Assembly: GCF_016656965.1 (NCBI RefSeq)
Contig: NZ_CP067977.1
Location: 1,946,501 to 2,010,500 of the forward strand
Source of the DNA: Brevundimonas vitisensis
GTDB taxonomy: Bacteria > Pseudomonadota > Alphaproteobacteria > Caulobacterales > Caulobacteraceae
Direction of reading: 5' to 3'
Length of the DNA stretch: 64,000 bases
In this document: positions 47,879 to 56,790 of the stretch, piece after piece
Layout of the letters: the number at the start of each line of letters is the position of its first letter
Position numbering within the stretch: position 1 is the stretch's first letter
The notes under the pieces: model-generated
The model's database searches: none
Seen by the model: the letters and a program-made list of their open reading frames with translations, nothing else
What the model was told of the DNA's origin: nothing
Program-made: the position numbers and the translations under genes

Positions 47879-48166
47879 TTAGGACAGCACGCCCAGGACG
47901 TCGGACTCCTTCATGATGATCAGGTCTTCGCCTTCCAGCTTGACCTCGGTGCCCGACCACTTGCCGAACAGGATGCGGTCGCCGACCTGCAGTTCCAGGG
48001 CGTTCACGGTGCCGCGCTCGTCACGGACGCCCGGTCCGACGGCGACGACTTCGCCTTCCTGGGGCTTTTCCTTGGCCGTGTCAGGAATGATGATCCCGCC
48101 CTTGGTCTTGGATTCTTCTTCAACGCGCTTGACCAGCACGCGATCGCCGAGAGGACGAAACGCCAT
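47879..48166 (-). CDS. groES: Co-chaperonin GroES
   Basis: The 95-residue lid of the GroEL chamber: [20 protein letters not shown], then [20 protein letters not shown] with the mobile loop, and VLFGK-type residues [20 protein letters not shown]. The ATG at 48166 is the family start. It is the first gene of the heat-shock operon. Confidence 0.99.
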   Translation of the reverse strand: MAFRPLGDRVLVKRVEEESKTKGGIIIPDTAKEKPQEGEVVAVGPGVRDERGTVNALELQVGDRILFGKWSGTEVKLEGEDLIIMKESDVLGVLS

Positions 48167-48225
48167 CTTTGAGTTCTCCGATTGGACTTCCAAAGTTTCA
48201 TCGTTGAGCACCCGCGACCGGCATT

Positions 48226-48252
48226 TTGGCAGCCAAGGCCTGAGAGTGCTAA
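48226..48252 (-). promoter_or_regulatory. CIRCE operator (HrcA binding site) of groESL
   Basis: On the minus strand TTAGCACTC (48252-48244) is a perfect CIRCE half. After nine bases the second half is GGCTGCCAA, matching GAGTGCTAA at six of nine positions. It lies immediately downstream of the predicted transcription start. Confidence 0.88.
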
Positions 48253-48261
48253 CGCGCTGGG

Positions 48262-48290
48262 CAGATAGTCCTGCCCCTCTGCATCGTCAA
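48262..48290 (-). promoter_or_regulatory. groESL sigma-73-type promoter
   Basis: On the minus strand TTGACG (48290-48285) and TATCTG (48267-48262) are 17 bases apart, placing the start near 48255 at the edge of CIRCE. Confidence 0.75.
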
Positions 48291-48336
48291 GGCGCGCCTG
48301 TGCGTCGCCGGGCGTGAAAGCGGCTATTTAAAGCGG

Positions 48337-49830
48337 CTATTTCCTGCCTTCGTCCGACAACTGTTCGGCCAGGGCCCAGTCGGCGCGGACCTGCTGGGCG
48401 AACAGGGGCACAGCACGGCGCAGGGGGTCGCCGCCCTCCAGTCCGGACCCGGCCCGCTGGAACAGCGCATCGCGTACAGGTCGCAGCAGGGCGAGGGCCT
48501 CGGCAGGCCGGTTCTGCTCCGTCAGGAAGGCGGCCATGGCCCCTGTCTGGCGGACAGCCTCGGGATGGCCGGGGGCCAGGCGGGCGGCGATGATGTCACG
48601 GGCACGGCCATGGGTGGCCTCGGCCTCGGCACGGCGGCCCAGGCCGCTCAGTGCGGCAGCATAGCCTTCCAGCGCAGTGACCAGGTCGGGACTGTCGGTG
48701 CCCAGACCGGCCTCCATCACCGGGAGGGCCACCGCGAAGATCTCGACGGCCTCGGCATGGCGGCCCTGGTCCTGGAGGCTGATGGCGAGATTGGCGCGGG
48801 CCACACCGGTGAAGGGATGGTCGGGGCCGACTAGTTCGACCGCCAGGTCCAGGGCGCGGCGGAAGATCGGCTCGGCCAGCTCGCCGCGACCTGTGACATG
48901 CAGATGCCATCCCAGATTGGTCAGGCACTGGGCCAGAAGAAAGGGGTCGCCCACCCCCTCGGCAATGGCCGCCGCCCGGCGATAGGCCCCCTCGGCCGCT
49001 TCGAGCCGCCCGGTCCGGCGAAGGATATTGCCCAGATTGCTCAGGGCCAGGGCGACGTTTTCGTTGTCGGGGCCATAGGCCACCTCATAGATGGCCAGGG
49101 CACCGCGAAACGCCGGCTCGGCTTCGGCGAACCGGCCCTGAGCCATCAGGGCATTGGCCAGCTGGTTCAGGGTGTCGGCGATGTAGGGATCGTTCGGAGC
49201 CAGGTGGGTGGTGCGCAGGGCCAGACCCTCGCGGGCAGCGGTCTCGGCCTCGACGAAACGGCCCAGGGCGTCCAGGTTCTTGCCCCGCTCGAACAACAGC
49301 GAGGCCTGCTCGACCGGAGCGTCGGGCGGGACCAGGGCATAGGCGCGCGTGATCAGGGTCAGCGCCTCGTCATAGCGGCCCTGAATATAGCGCAGGCGGG
49401 CCTGGACTCCGAGCGGCGTTGCCAGAGCCGGGTCGCCGGGGCCGAGGCGCAGTTCGACCACCGAGACGGCGAGGGTCAGGGCCTGATCGGCACCGTCTTC
49501 AGCCCCCAGGGCCAGACGCAGCTTGGCGACCTCGACCCAGGCGGCGGAGGCGGCGACGGGGTCCACCAGTTCAAGCGCCTCGGCCGACCGGACGAAGGCG
49601 GCCTCGGCCCCTACCAGATCGCCGGAGGCCTTCAGCGCCCGCGCCTCGGCGATGCGGACGGCGTCCACCGGCAGCGGGGGCGGGGGTGGAGGTGGAGGTG
49701 GCGACACAGGGCGCGGGGGAGGGGGCGGCGGTGCCGGTGGGTTGGGCCGGTCCTGACCGCTCGCGGTCGTCGCCATGGCCAGGGCAGCCAGGGCCACGAA
49801 ACCGGTGAGAAGCGCGCGATCGACGGACAT
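48337..49830 (-). CDS. Exported tetratricopeptide-repeat protein
   Basis: A 497-residue protein. Signal peptide (LLTGFVALAALAMATTASGQ), a Pro-rich linker with runs of 6 and 9 prolines (about residues 31-55), then TPR units of the TPR_10/TPR_12 type, for example ADTLNQLANALMAQGRFAEA, ALSNLGNILRRTGRLEAAEG and ARANLAISLQDQGRHAEAVE. The repeats make a helical scaffold, probably for protein binding in the periplasm. No enzyme domain is seen. It is upstream of groES on the same strand but separated by the heat-shock promoter. Confidence 0.88.
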   Translation of the reverse strand: MSVDRALLTGFVALAALAMATTASGQDRPNPPAPPPPPPRPVSPPPPPPPPPLPVDAVRIAEARALKASGDLVGAEAAFVRSAEALELVDPVAASAAWVEVAKLRLALGAEDGADQALTLAVSVVELRLGPGDPALATPLGVQARLRYIQGRYDEALTLITRAYALVPPDAPVEQASLLFERGKNLDALGRFVEAETAAREGLALRTTHLAPNDPYIADTLNQLANALMAQGRFAEAEPAFRGALAIYEVAYGPDNENVALALSNLGNILRRTGRLEAAEGAYRRAAAIAEGVGDPFLLAQCLTNLGWHLHVTGRGELAEPIFRRALDLAVELVGPDHPFTGVARANLAISLQDQGRHAEAVEIFAVALPVMEAGLGTDSPDLVTALEGYAAALSGLGRRAEAEATHGRARDIIAARLAPGHPEAVRQTGAMAAFLTEQNRPAEALALLRPVRDALFQRAGSGLEGGDPLRRAVPLFAQQVRADWALAEQLSDEGRK

Positions 49831-49984
49831 GATGCGACCCTGCCTTCGGCCATCGCTGTTCGCAACTGACGTTTTCCGACGATGAACGGCGGATGAACAG
49901 CCGCTGGCAAGGGCGTTCAGGTGCAGTGCGTGAGGATGGACTCAATTGTCTGGCGCGGATCGCGCCCTGTTCCGGAGCTTTGCG

Positions 49985-50398
49985 ATGCACACTCTGAAAA
50001 CCCTGGCCATCGGGGCCCCCGCCGCCCTCGCCCTGACCCTGCTGGCGTCCGCGCCGGCCTCGGCCCAAAGCTATCGCGATTATCGTGATCACGACGACGA
50101 CCGCGGCGAAGACGTGCTGATCGGCGCGGCCGTGGGGGCCCTAGCCGGTGCCTTCATCGGTGATGGCGACGGACGCTATGTCGTGGGCGGTGCCATTGCC
50201 GGCGCAGCCCTGGGGGCCACGGCCAACCGCGACGACCGCGATCGTTGCGACTATCGAGGCAACCGCTGCTACCGCTACGACAACGACCGTTATGGCTATG
50301 GCTACGGCTATGACCGCCGCGATTATCGGTATGACCGTCGCGACTACCGCCGGGACCGCCGCGATTACCGGGACTATCGTCACGATCGTCGCTGGTAG
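49985..50398 (+). CDS. Exported glycine-zipper protein with Tyr/Arg/Asp-rich tail
   Basis: A 137-residue protein: a signal peptide ending ASAPASAQ, a glycine-zipper segment (LIGAAVGALAGAFIGDGDGR and GGAIAGAALGAT), a possible disulfide pair (RCDYRGNRC), then about 50 residues built from Tyr-Arg-Asp repeats (DRRDYR units). It is probably surface- or membrane-associated; the tail is low-complexity and strongly charged. The start at 49985 has GGAG upstream. A good terminator follows at 50421. Confidence 0.82.
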   Translation: MHTLKTLAIGAPAALALTLLASAPASAQSYRDYRDHDDDRGEDVLIGAAVGALAGAFIGDGDGRYVVGGAIAGAALGATANRDDRDRCDYRGNRCYRYDNDRYGYGYGYDRRDYRYDRRDYRRDRRDYRDYRHDRRW

Positions 50399-50420
50399 TC
50401 GGTCAAGATTCAGGATGATG

Positions 50421-50454
50421 AACGGGCAGGCCGGGCGACCGTCCTGCCCGTTTT
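50421..50454 (+). terminator. Rho-independent terminator
   Basis: AACGGGCAGG and CCTGCCCGTT are a 10-bp stem followed by TTTTG, 22 bases after the glycine-zipper gene. Confidence 0.9.
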
Positions 50455-50547
50455 GCTGTCGCGGTAAAAGCGCTTGTCGTCAGATTTCGGCAGTGCACAA
50501 TCCGACGTATCAATGGTATCGTGAAGGCTTCGTGGGGATACGAAGCC

Positions 50548-50676
50548 ATGTCGCCTTATGCCGTTCTTGCCGCGATCATCGCGGGCGTGCTGCTGTTCGC
50601 CTTCTGGCCCAATCTGACCCGCTGGCGTCGACGACTGAAAAAACGCCGGATGCGTCAGCGCGGCGGGATGCTCTGA
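50548..50676 (+). CDS. 42-residue single-pass membrane protein
   Basis: A short open frame: MSPYAVLAAIIAGVLLFAFW is a hydrophobic anchor, then NLTRWRRRLKKRRMRQRGGM, a strongly basic cytoplasmic-type tail. GGGGA lies nine bases before the ATG. Hydrophobic-then-basic layout, ribosome binding site and clean ends argue for a real gene, though I recognise no family. An in-frame GTG at 50521 is an alternative start. It stands alone between a terminator and the TonB-receptor leader. Confidence 0.6.
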   Translation: MSPYAVLAAIIAGVLLFAFWPNLTRWRRRLKKRRMRQRGGML

Positions 50677-50810
50677 CACCCGGCGGTGCACGCGGATTTC
50701 GTGACAGTTCTGCGAATGAAATGTCCGTGCACAAATCGTGCGCGGCCTGTCAAGAAACTGAAGAATTCGTGTCGCCTAAACATCACTGGTCCTGATTGAT
50801 CCTCGGACCT

Positions 50811-50830
50811 AATGGCAGCTTTGCCATTAA
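50811..50830. promoter_or_regulatory. Perfect 8-4-8 palindrome before the TonB-dependent receptor
   Basis: TAATGGCA-GCTT-TGCCATTA lies 34 bases before the receptor start. It may be an operator or an mRNA hairpin; no regulator gene is adjacent. Confidence 0.5.
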
Positions 50831-50864
50831 AACGTCGGTCGCCCAATGACCGGCAGCGGGGATC

Positions 50865-53135
50865 ATGAGAATGAAGTTCAAACTGTTTGCCAGTGCCGCC
50901 CTGGCACCGCTGGCCTTCGCGGGCGTGGTGCACGCTCAGGACGCCAGCCAGCCGACCTCGGTCGAGGAAATCATCGTCACCGGTCAGCCGATCTTCCGTA
51001 ACCGGACCGAAGACGTGGTTCCGACCCTGTCCTATGACCTGGAATATTTCCAGCGGTTCGAACCGCTGACCGTCGGCGATGCGCTGAAGCGCGTGCCCTC
51101 GGTGACCTTCCTGTCGGACGTTCTGGAATCGGACGGCGTCCGTCTGCGGGGTCTGGATCCCGGCTATACCCAGATCCTGATCAACGGCGAGCGCGTGCCG
51201 GGGGCCGGCGTCGATCGCTCGTTCTTCGTGGATCGCATCCCGGCCGAACTGATTGAGCGCATCGAAGTCGTCCGCTCCTCGTCGGCCAACCGTTCGGGTG
51301 ACGCGGTCGCCGGTGCGATCAACATCGTGTTGCGTGATGCCCTGTCGCTCGAAGGTGGCTACATCCGGCTGGGTGCTCTGAACTTCCCGGACAGCGAATA
51401 TGGCCAGTGGGGTGGAACCTACGGCGCTGTGTGGGGCGGGCAGGCTGGACCTGGCCGACTGCTGCTGGGTGCCAATATTCAGGACCGCCGCAATCCCAAG
51501 AACAAGTACAGCCAGCGTTTTGACGAGCCCGGCGGCACCCTGGACAATACCGAAGTCCAGACCGATGTCCGCGATGGCACCGACTATTCGTTCAACGCCG
51601 CCTATGAGGTCGACGTTGCCGGGGGCAACCTGGAACTCTCCGGCGCTTTCGTCCGCACCGACCGGTTCCAGGACGAGGACTCGCTGGAATACGCAGACGG
51701 CGTGGAAACCAATGCCAATCTGGCGGTGGTGAACGACAACGACCTGGATATCCGCACCGACAACCTGTCGCTGCGTGCGCGCTATGAGCGCGCGATGTTC
51801 GGCGGCGAGACCCGCTTCAAGCTAGGCTATGCCTCCATCGACGACGAACAGTACGAGTTCGAAGCCGAGTCCGAATATCTGCGCGATGCCATCGCCTTCC
51901 CCGATGAGGACCGGTTCACGCTCGATTCCACATCCACTGACATCAAGGATGAGGAGGTCTCGGCTGCCCTTGAACATAGCCGCGATCTGGCTTCCGGCGT
52001 GGAACTGGAGTTCGGCGTTCAGTGGGTTCAGAAGGACCGCGACAGCCTGGTTGCCGAAACGCCCCGCATCCGCTTCAACGTGCCGAACGCGCCCGCCCCG
52101 CGTCCTCCCGTGCCCGCCTTCGGACCGTTCAGCCCCGTCGACGGCGGCGATGTGACGATCGAGGAAACCCGGATCGATCCCTACGTCATGGTTTCGGGCG
52201 AGAATGGCCCCCTGAAGTGGGAAGCCGGCCTGCGCTACGAGACGACCGACACGACGATCACCGACCGCACGGTCGCTGCTGCCGATCAGGTCACCGAAAA
52301 CGACTATGCCGAGCTGCTGCCCTCCTTCAGCCTGCGCTATCGTCTGTCGGATTCGGACCGGGTGACCTTCTCGGCCGCCCGCACGGTTCGCCGTCCCAAC
52401 TTTGACCGCCTGTCGCCGACCCTGCTCGAGGAAGAGTTCGGCGACAGCGACTTCGTCGGCAACCCCAATCTGGAGCCGGAGACCTCGCTGGGCTTCGACG
52501 TTGGCTTCGAGCGTCGCCTGGGCCGTCGCGGCGTGATCGGCGTCAATGCCTTCTACCGGGACATCACCGATCTGATCGAGGAAACCAACACCGGCGTCGA
52601 GGGTTCGGCGGGACCGGGTACCTTCATCTATACGGTGGACAATGTCGGCGACGGGACCGTCTATGGCCTCGAGTTCGACCTGTCGACGCCGCTGGACTTC
52701 ATCGGCATGGAATCCACGGGCGTCTTCTTCAACTACTCCTGGCTGGACAGCGAGATCACCGACTTCATCGGCGAGCGCCGCTTCAACGACCAGTCGGACT
52801 ATGTTCTGAACTTCGGCTTCACCCAGGACCTGCCGACCTGGGGTGCCGCCTTCGGAGCGACCTACCGCAAACAGGGCGATGCCTTCGGCCGCGTCCTGGC
52901 CGAGGAGGTCTCGACCTCCTACGGTGCCGATCTGGAAGTGTTCGTCGAGAAGAGCTTCGGCGACAACATCGTGCTGCGTCTGACGGGCTCCAACCTGCTG
53001 GATGCGTCCAAGGACGAGGTCTTCGACAAGTTCGGCAGCATCGACGACCAGATCAGCCGCGACTACGACGAATATGAGATCGAGACCGAGAATGCCGGGC
53101 CCGTCTATCAGCTGGTCCTGCGCGTTGCCTTCTAA
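50865..53135 (+). CDS. TonB-dependent outer-membrane receptor
   Basis: A 756-residue receptor. Signal peptide up to about VVHAQ, then a TonB-box-like segment (VEEIIVTGQPI), a plug domain (VGDALKRVPSVTFLSDVLES, VRLRGLDPGYTQILINGERV, IERIEVVRSSSANRSGDAVA) and a 22-strand beta-barrel ending in Phe (QLVLRVAF). LEPETSLGFDVGFERRLG and the final aromatic residue are typical. No transporter or sigma/anti-sigma genes are beside it, so the ligand (carbohydrate, siderophore or other) is not indicated. Confidence 0.95.
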   Translation: MRMKFKLFASAALAPLAFAGVVHAQDASQPTSVEEIIVTGQPIFRNRTEDVVPTLSYDLEYFQRFEPLTVGDALKRVPSVTFLSDVLESDGVRLRGLDPGYTQILINGERVPGAGVDRSFFVDRIPAELIERIEVVRSSSANRSGDAVAGAINIVLRDALSLEGGYIRLGALNFPDSEYGQWGGTYGAVWGGQAGPGRLLLGANIQDRRNPKNKYSQRFDEPGGTLDNTEVQTDVRDGTDYSFNAAYEVDVAGGNLELSGAFVRTDRFQDEDSLEYADGVETNANLAVVNDNDLDIRTDNLSLRARYERAMFGGETRFKLGYASIDDEQYEFEAESEYLRDAIAFPDEDRFTLDSTSTDIKDEEVSAALEHSRDLASGVELEFGVQWVQKDRDSLVAETPRIRFNVPNAPAPRPPVPAFGPFSPVDGGDVTIEETRIDPYVMVSGENGPLKWEAGLRYETTDTTITDRTVAAADQVTENDYAELLPSFSLRYRLSDSDRVTFSAARTVRRPNFDRLSPTLLEEEFGDSDFVGNPNLEPETSLGFDVGFERRLGRRGVIGVNAFYRDITDLIEETNTGVEGSAGPGTFIYTVDNVGDGTVYGLEFDLSTPLDFIGMESTGVFFNYSWLDSEITDFIGERRFNDQSDYVLNFGFTQDLPTWGAAFGATYRKQGDAFGRVLAEEVSTSYGADLEVFVEKSFGDNIVLRLTGSNLLDASKDEVFDKFGSIDDQISRDYDEYEIETENAGPVYQLVLRVAF

Positions 53136-53158
53136 AGCAGCCGAAATGAACTGAGGCA

Positions 53159-53190
53159 GGGGCCGGGCGGCAACGTCCGGCCCTTTCCAA
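53159..53190 (+). terminator. Terminator after the TonB-dependent receptor
   Basis: GGGCCGG (53160-53166) pairs with CCGGCCC (53177-53183), followed by TTTCC. The U-run is short. Confidence 0.65.
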
Positions 53191-53371
53191 TTGCGGTGGT
53201 CCCATGCGGGGTGCCATGCCTGTGTCGTCCGTTTGTGACACGGCATTGCTGGACCGCGGGCATCCGCCGGTCTAGTCGCCTTTCGGGGGAGTATCGTCCG
53301 TGGCGGTTCGCCTCTTGCAACATGCGCACGAGCCGGTACCGCGCGGTGCCAGAATGGGACGAGGCTGACGG

Positions 53372-55213
53372 ATGTTCATGGAAGGGGAGATCGACTGGGT
53401 GCTGCTCTTGGGCGTGGTCGCGACCCTGAGCACCGTCGCGGCCGTGGTCGCCACCTGGTTCGCCGTCACCAATCGGGGCCGTCACGTCTCTACCACCAGT
53501 GAACTGGATCTGGTGCAGAAGGCCGCCCAGAGCGCGGACAAGCGGCTGTTCGAAACCCTGAACGCCATTCCCGTTGCCCTGGTCGAGACGGATCGCCAGG
53601 GGAAGTTCACCTTTGCCAATCGTGCGGCCCATCAACTGCTGGGGCGTCGGGACGCCGAGCTGCTGGGCCTGCGGTTTCATTCGGCGACCTGGGGCATCAC
53701 CTATCCGGATGGTCGGCCGGTGCCGCCCGACCTGCTGCCCAGCGCCCGTGCGCTGCGCGGCCAGACGGTCAAGGGGTTCCAGCACCTGCTGGCCAATCCG
53801 GCGACCCGTCGCAAGATGCTGGTTTCGGTCACAGCCATGCCGATCGAAACGGATCGAGGCGAGGTGATCGGTTCGATCGCCGCCATCGTGGAGACCGAGG
53901 GCCTGACCACGCCCGAAACCATCGCTCCGGCCCCTGCCTTCGAGGCCCCGGTCCCAGAGGTCGCGCCCACGCCCGTCGCCGACCCGACCGATGATCTGAT
54001 CCGCCGCGTGTTCGAGGTGGCGTCCAGTGCCCTGGTGGTCGTCGGCACCGATGGCCTGATCCGTGCCGCGAACGGGGCCGCCATGGGAGTCCTGGGCCGC
54101 AGCGATGGCGTGGCCGGCGCTGACTTCGCCGATCTGTTCCTGGGAGAGGACGAACGCGTCGAAGGGCGACAGGCTGTCCGGGCCGCCTTCATGGCGCCGG
54201 CGGGTGAAGCCGAACCGATCCACTCGACCGGAGGCCCCGGCGGTGCCCTGGTCTGGCGGGCCTTGCCCTTGAACGATGCCGAGGGCCGAGCCGACGCCCT
54301 GCTCCTCGCGGGCGAGCGTGCGGAGGCTGAGACCGCGCCTCACGACAAGGCCGCTGAACCCGTGGGCGATACCGCCCCTGTGACCGAGGCCGCCGCCTCG
54401 GAACCGTCTGTCGCCGATGACCAACTGGAAGCCCTGCGGCAGGCCCTGACCGAGGCGGAAGGCAAGGCCGAGGCGGCCCGTCTGGAGGCGGAGGCCGCAC
54501 GCGCCCAGGCCGCCCAGGCTGAAATCGATGCCCGGCGCGAGCTGGACGGGGCGCGACGGATGGAGAGCGTCGGCCGCCTGACGGGCGGCGTGGCCCAGGA
54601 TTTCAATGCCCTGCTGACCGTCATGACCAGCGCCCTGGACCTGATGCTGAAACAGGTGGACGACCCCTCGCGCGTCCGCCGCCTGGGCGAGGCGGCCCTG
54701 GCTGCGGGCCAGAGGGGCGAGGCCCTGACCCGGCGGCTGACCGCCTTTTCCCAGGGCGAGGACGGCGCGCCGGTGCAGGTATTGGACGCCGGGGCTCTGC
54801 TGAATGCGATGGAGGGGCGGCTGCGCGCCCTGGCCGGGCCGGGGGTCGATCTGATGATCGATGCACCGCCGGAGCCCGCTCTGGCCCGGATCGATCCGGT
54901 GACGTTCGAGGGGGCCGTGCGGGCGCTGGTCCAGAATGCGGTCGAGGCCGTGGATGGTCGAGGTTCGGTCGCGGTGCGGCTGGAGTCCCTGCTGGAAGGC
55001 GGCCTGCGGCTCAGCGTCCGTGACACGGGTCCGGGACTTGATCGCGATCTGGCTGCGCGCGCGCTGGAGCCCTTCTTTACCACCCGGCCGGGTCAGGCGG
55101 GCCTTGGCCTGTCACAGGCGCACGCCTTTGCCCGTCAGTCCGGCGGGAAGCTGTCGATCGACAGCGCACCGGGCGAAGGGGCCGAGGTGGCGATCAGCCT
55201 GCCGGCGGCCTGA
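53372..55213 (+). CDS. PAS sensor histidine-kinase-like protein lacking the phospho-His
   Basis: A 613-residue protein: one N-terminal membrane segment (LLLGVVATLSTVAAVVATWF), PAS domain one (about 50-170), an Ala/Pro-rich linker, PAS domain two (about 205-300), an Ala/Glu-rich coiled coil (about 350-395), then a kinase core. The H-box reads GRLTGGVAQDFNALLTVMTS: Gln409 replaces the phosphoacceptor His (codon CAG at 54596-54598), and Asn becomes Ala two residues after Phe-Asn. The ATPase domain looks intact (LVQNAVEAV, DTGPGLD, FFTTRPGQAGLGLS). No receiver gene is adjacent. Confidence 0.9.
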   Translation: MFMEGEIDWVLLLGVVATLSTVAAVVATWFAVTNRGRHVSTTSELDLVQKAAQSADKRLFETLNAIPVALVETDRQGKFTFANRAAHQLLGRRDAELLGLRFHSATWGITYPDGRPVPPDLLPSARALRGQTVKGFQHLLANPATRRKMLVSVTAMPIETDRGEVIGSIAAIVETEGLTTPETIAPAPAFEAPVPEVAPTPVADPTDDLIRRVFEVASSALVVVGTDGLIRAANGAAMGVLGRSDGVAGADFADLFLGEDERVEGRQAVRAAFMAPAGEAEPIHSTGGPGGALVWRALPLNDAEGRADALLLAGERAEAETAPHDKAAEPVGDTAPVTEAAASEPSVADDQLEALRQALTEAEGKAEAARLEAEAARAQAAQAEIDARRELDGARRMESVGRLTGGVAQDFNALLTVMTSALDLMLKQVDDPSRVRRLGEAALAAGQRGEALTRRLTAFSQGEDGAPVQVLDAGALLNAMEGRLRALAGPGVDLMIDAPPEPALARIDPVTFEGAVRALVQNAVEAVDGRGSVAVRLESLLEGGLRLSVRDTGPGLDRDLAARALEPFFTTRPGQAGLGLSQAHAFARQSGGKLSIDSAPGEGAEVAISLPAA

Positions 55214-55235
55214 TTTTCTGCGCTGCAATACGCGT

Positions 55236-55368
55236 CCGTCATTCCGGGGGTTGGCGCAGCCAAGAACCCGGAACCCAGGAAGTCATTGCTGTCGTCTTGT
55301 GCGACTTCCAAGGATTTACCCGCCCTCCTGGGTTCCGGGTTCGCTCTCCGAGCGCCCCGGAATGACGG
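55236..55368. repeat. 132-bp inverted-repeat element, copy 1
   Basis: It begins CCGTCATTCCGGGG and ends with the complement CCCCGGAATGACGG. The inner arms are AACCCGGAACCCAGGA and TCCTGGGTTCCGGGTT. It lies between convergent genes and shares ends, arms and length with the element at 59998-60129. Confidence 0.88.
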
Positions 55369-55418
55369 TCCCAAGGGTTTGATCGATCGCCATCAAGACC
55401 CATCAAACAAGGCTGGCC

Positions 55419-56759
55419 TCAGCTGCCGACCGTGATGTCCACCGTCTCTTCGCCGCGCGCGACGGTGAAGGTGACCGGTCCTTCGGCAGGGACGGCACGG
55501 CTCAGGGCAGAAAGATCGGCGATGGCCATGCCGCCGACCGCTGTGACCACATCCCCGGCGCGCAGATCCGCCGCCGCTGCCGCAGACCCGCCTTCGACGG
55601 CGGTGACCAGGACGGCGACCGTGCCGTCCGAATGGGGCTGATCGCGGAAGCCTGCACCAAACGCCTGCACCGCCGAGGTGCCGACGACCAGGCGGGGCGT
55701 GGATGGCGTCTCGACCACGAAGCTGGCGCTGCCCTCGCGTCCGTCGCGCAGATAGTCCACTTCCAGCCGTGTGCCGGGCTGAGCGATGCCGATGCTGGCC
55801 AGCACCGATCCGGCATTGGCGACGGGGCGGTTCTGAATTCGCGTGATGACGTCGTTGCGGCGCAGGCCGGCAGCCTCGGCCGGCGAACCGGGGGCCACAT
55901 CGTCGACGATGGCCCCGCGCACGATGCCCAGGCCTAGTTCGCGCGCCCGCTCGGCATTCAGCGAGCCCAGGATCGCTCCGATCCCGCCGCGCCGAACCTC
56001 GCCATAGGTCCGCAGCTGATCGACGACATACATCATGATGCGCGTGGGAACGGCGAAGGCGATCCCGTCATTGCCGCCGCCGCCGCCCGACAGGATCGAG
56101 GTGTTGATGCCGATCAGCCGTCCCCGGCTGTCCAGCAGCGGGCCGCCCGAATTGCCCGAGTTCACGGCCGCATCGGTCTGGATATAGTCCTCGACCGCAT
56201 CGCCCAGTCCCGACCGGCCCAGGCCCGAGATCACCCCCATGGTCAGGGTCTGGTCCAGACCGAGCGGATAGCCGACGGCGAAGGCCAGGTCGCCTGTGCG
56301 CAAGGTGTCGGAATCGGCCACGGTGACCTGCGACAGGCCGCTGGCCTCGATGCGCAGCACGGCGATGTCGGTCGCCTTGTCCGCCCCGATCAGGACCGCG
56401 TCGAACAGGCGGCCGTCGGACATGTCGACCGTGAACTTCTGGCCGTTTTCGACGACGTGGTGGTTGGTGACCACGATGCCTTCACGCGCATCGATGATGA
56501 CGCCCGAGCCAGACCCGATGGCCATGGGCTCTGCATCGCCCGAGGACGGCCCCTCGGACCGGCCCAGGGTCGTCACCTGGACCACGGCGGGCAGGGACCG
56601 TTCCAGCCCGGCGGCAAAGCTGAAGACGCCCCGGCTTCGGTCATAGGGGATGGGGTCCTGGGCGGATTGCGCTTGGGCCGATCCCGCCGCAAAGCCTGTC
56701 ATGGCGAGCACTGCCGCAACCGAAGCCAGCGTGGCCTTGCGTCCGATAGAGCCTTGCAT
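55419..56759 (-). CDS. HtrA/Deg-family serine protease with PDZ domains
   Basis: A 446-residue periplasmic protease. Signal peptide ends ASAQAQ-like (GSAQAQ). The trypsin-like domain has His101 (VTNHHVVEN), Asp131 (KATDIAVLRI) and Ser204 (NSGNSGGPLL). Two PDZ domains follow, one with GAIVDDVAPGSPAEAAGLRR and one near the C-terminus (DLRAGDVVTAVGGMAI). This is the DegP/DegQ/DegS group, degrading or sensing damaged envelope proteins. The ATG at 56759 is chosen for GGGGA seven bases upstream; a GTG/ATG further up is less likely. It is followed on the other strand by the His-less kinase. Confidence 0.92.
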   Translation of the reverse strand: MQGSIGRKATLASVAAVLAMTGFAAGSAQAQSAQDPIPYDRSRGVFSFAAGLERSLPAVVQVTTLGRSEGPSSGDAEPMAIGSGSGVIIDAREGIVVTNHHVVENGQKFTVDMSDGRLFDAVLIGADKATDIAVLRIEASGLSQVTVADSDTLRTGDLAFAVGYPLGLDQTLTMGVISGLGRSGLGDAVEDYIQTDAAVNSGNSGGPLLDSRGRLIGINTSILSGGGGGNDGIAFAVPTRIMMYVVDQLRTYGEVRRGGIGAILGSLNAERARELGLGIVRGAIVDDVAPGSPAEAAGLRRNDVITRIQNRPVANAGSVLASIGIAQPGTRLEVDYLRDGREGSASFVVETPSTPRLVVGTSAVQAFGAGFRDQPHSDGTVAVLVTAVEGGSAAAAADLRAGDVVTAVGGMAIADLSALSRAVPAEGPVTFTVARGEETVDITVGS

Positions 56760-56790
56760 TCGATGGTCCCCTGGAAAACGTCTACGCACC

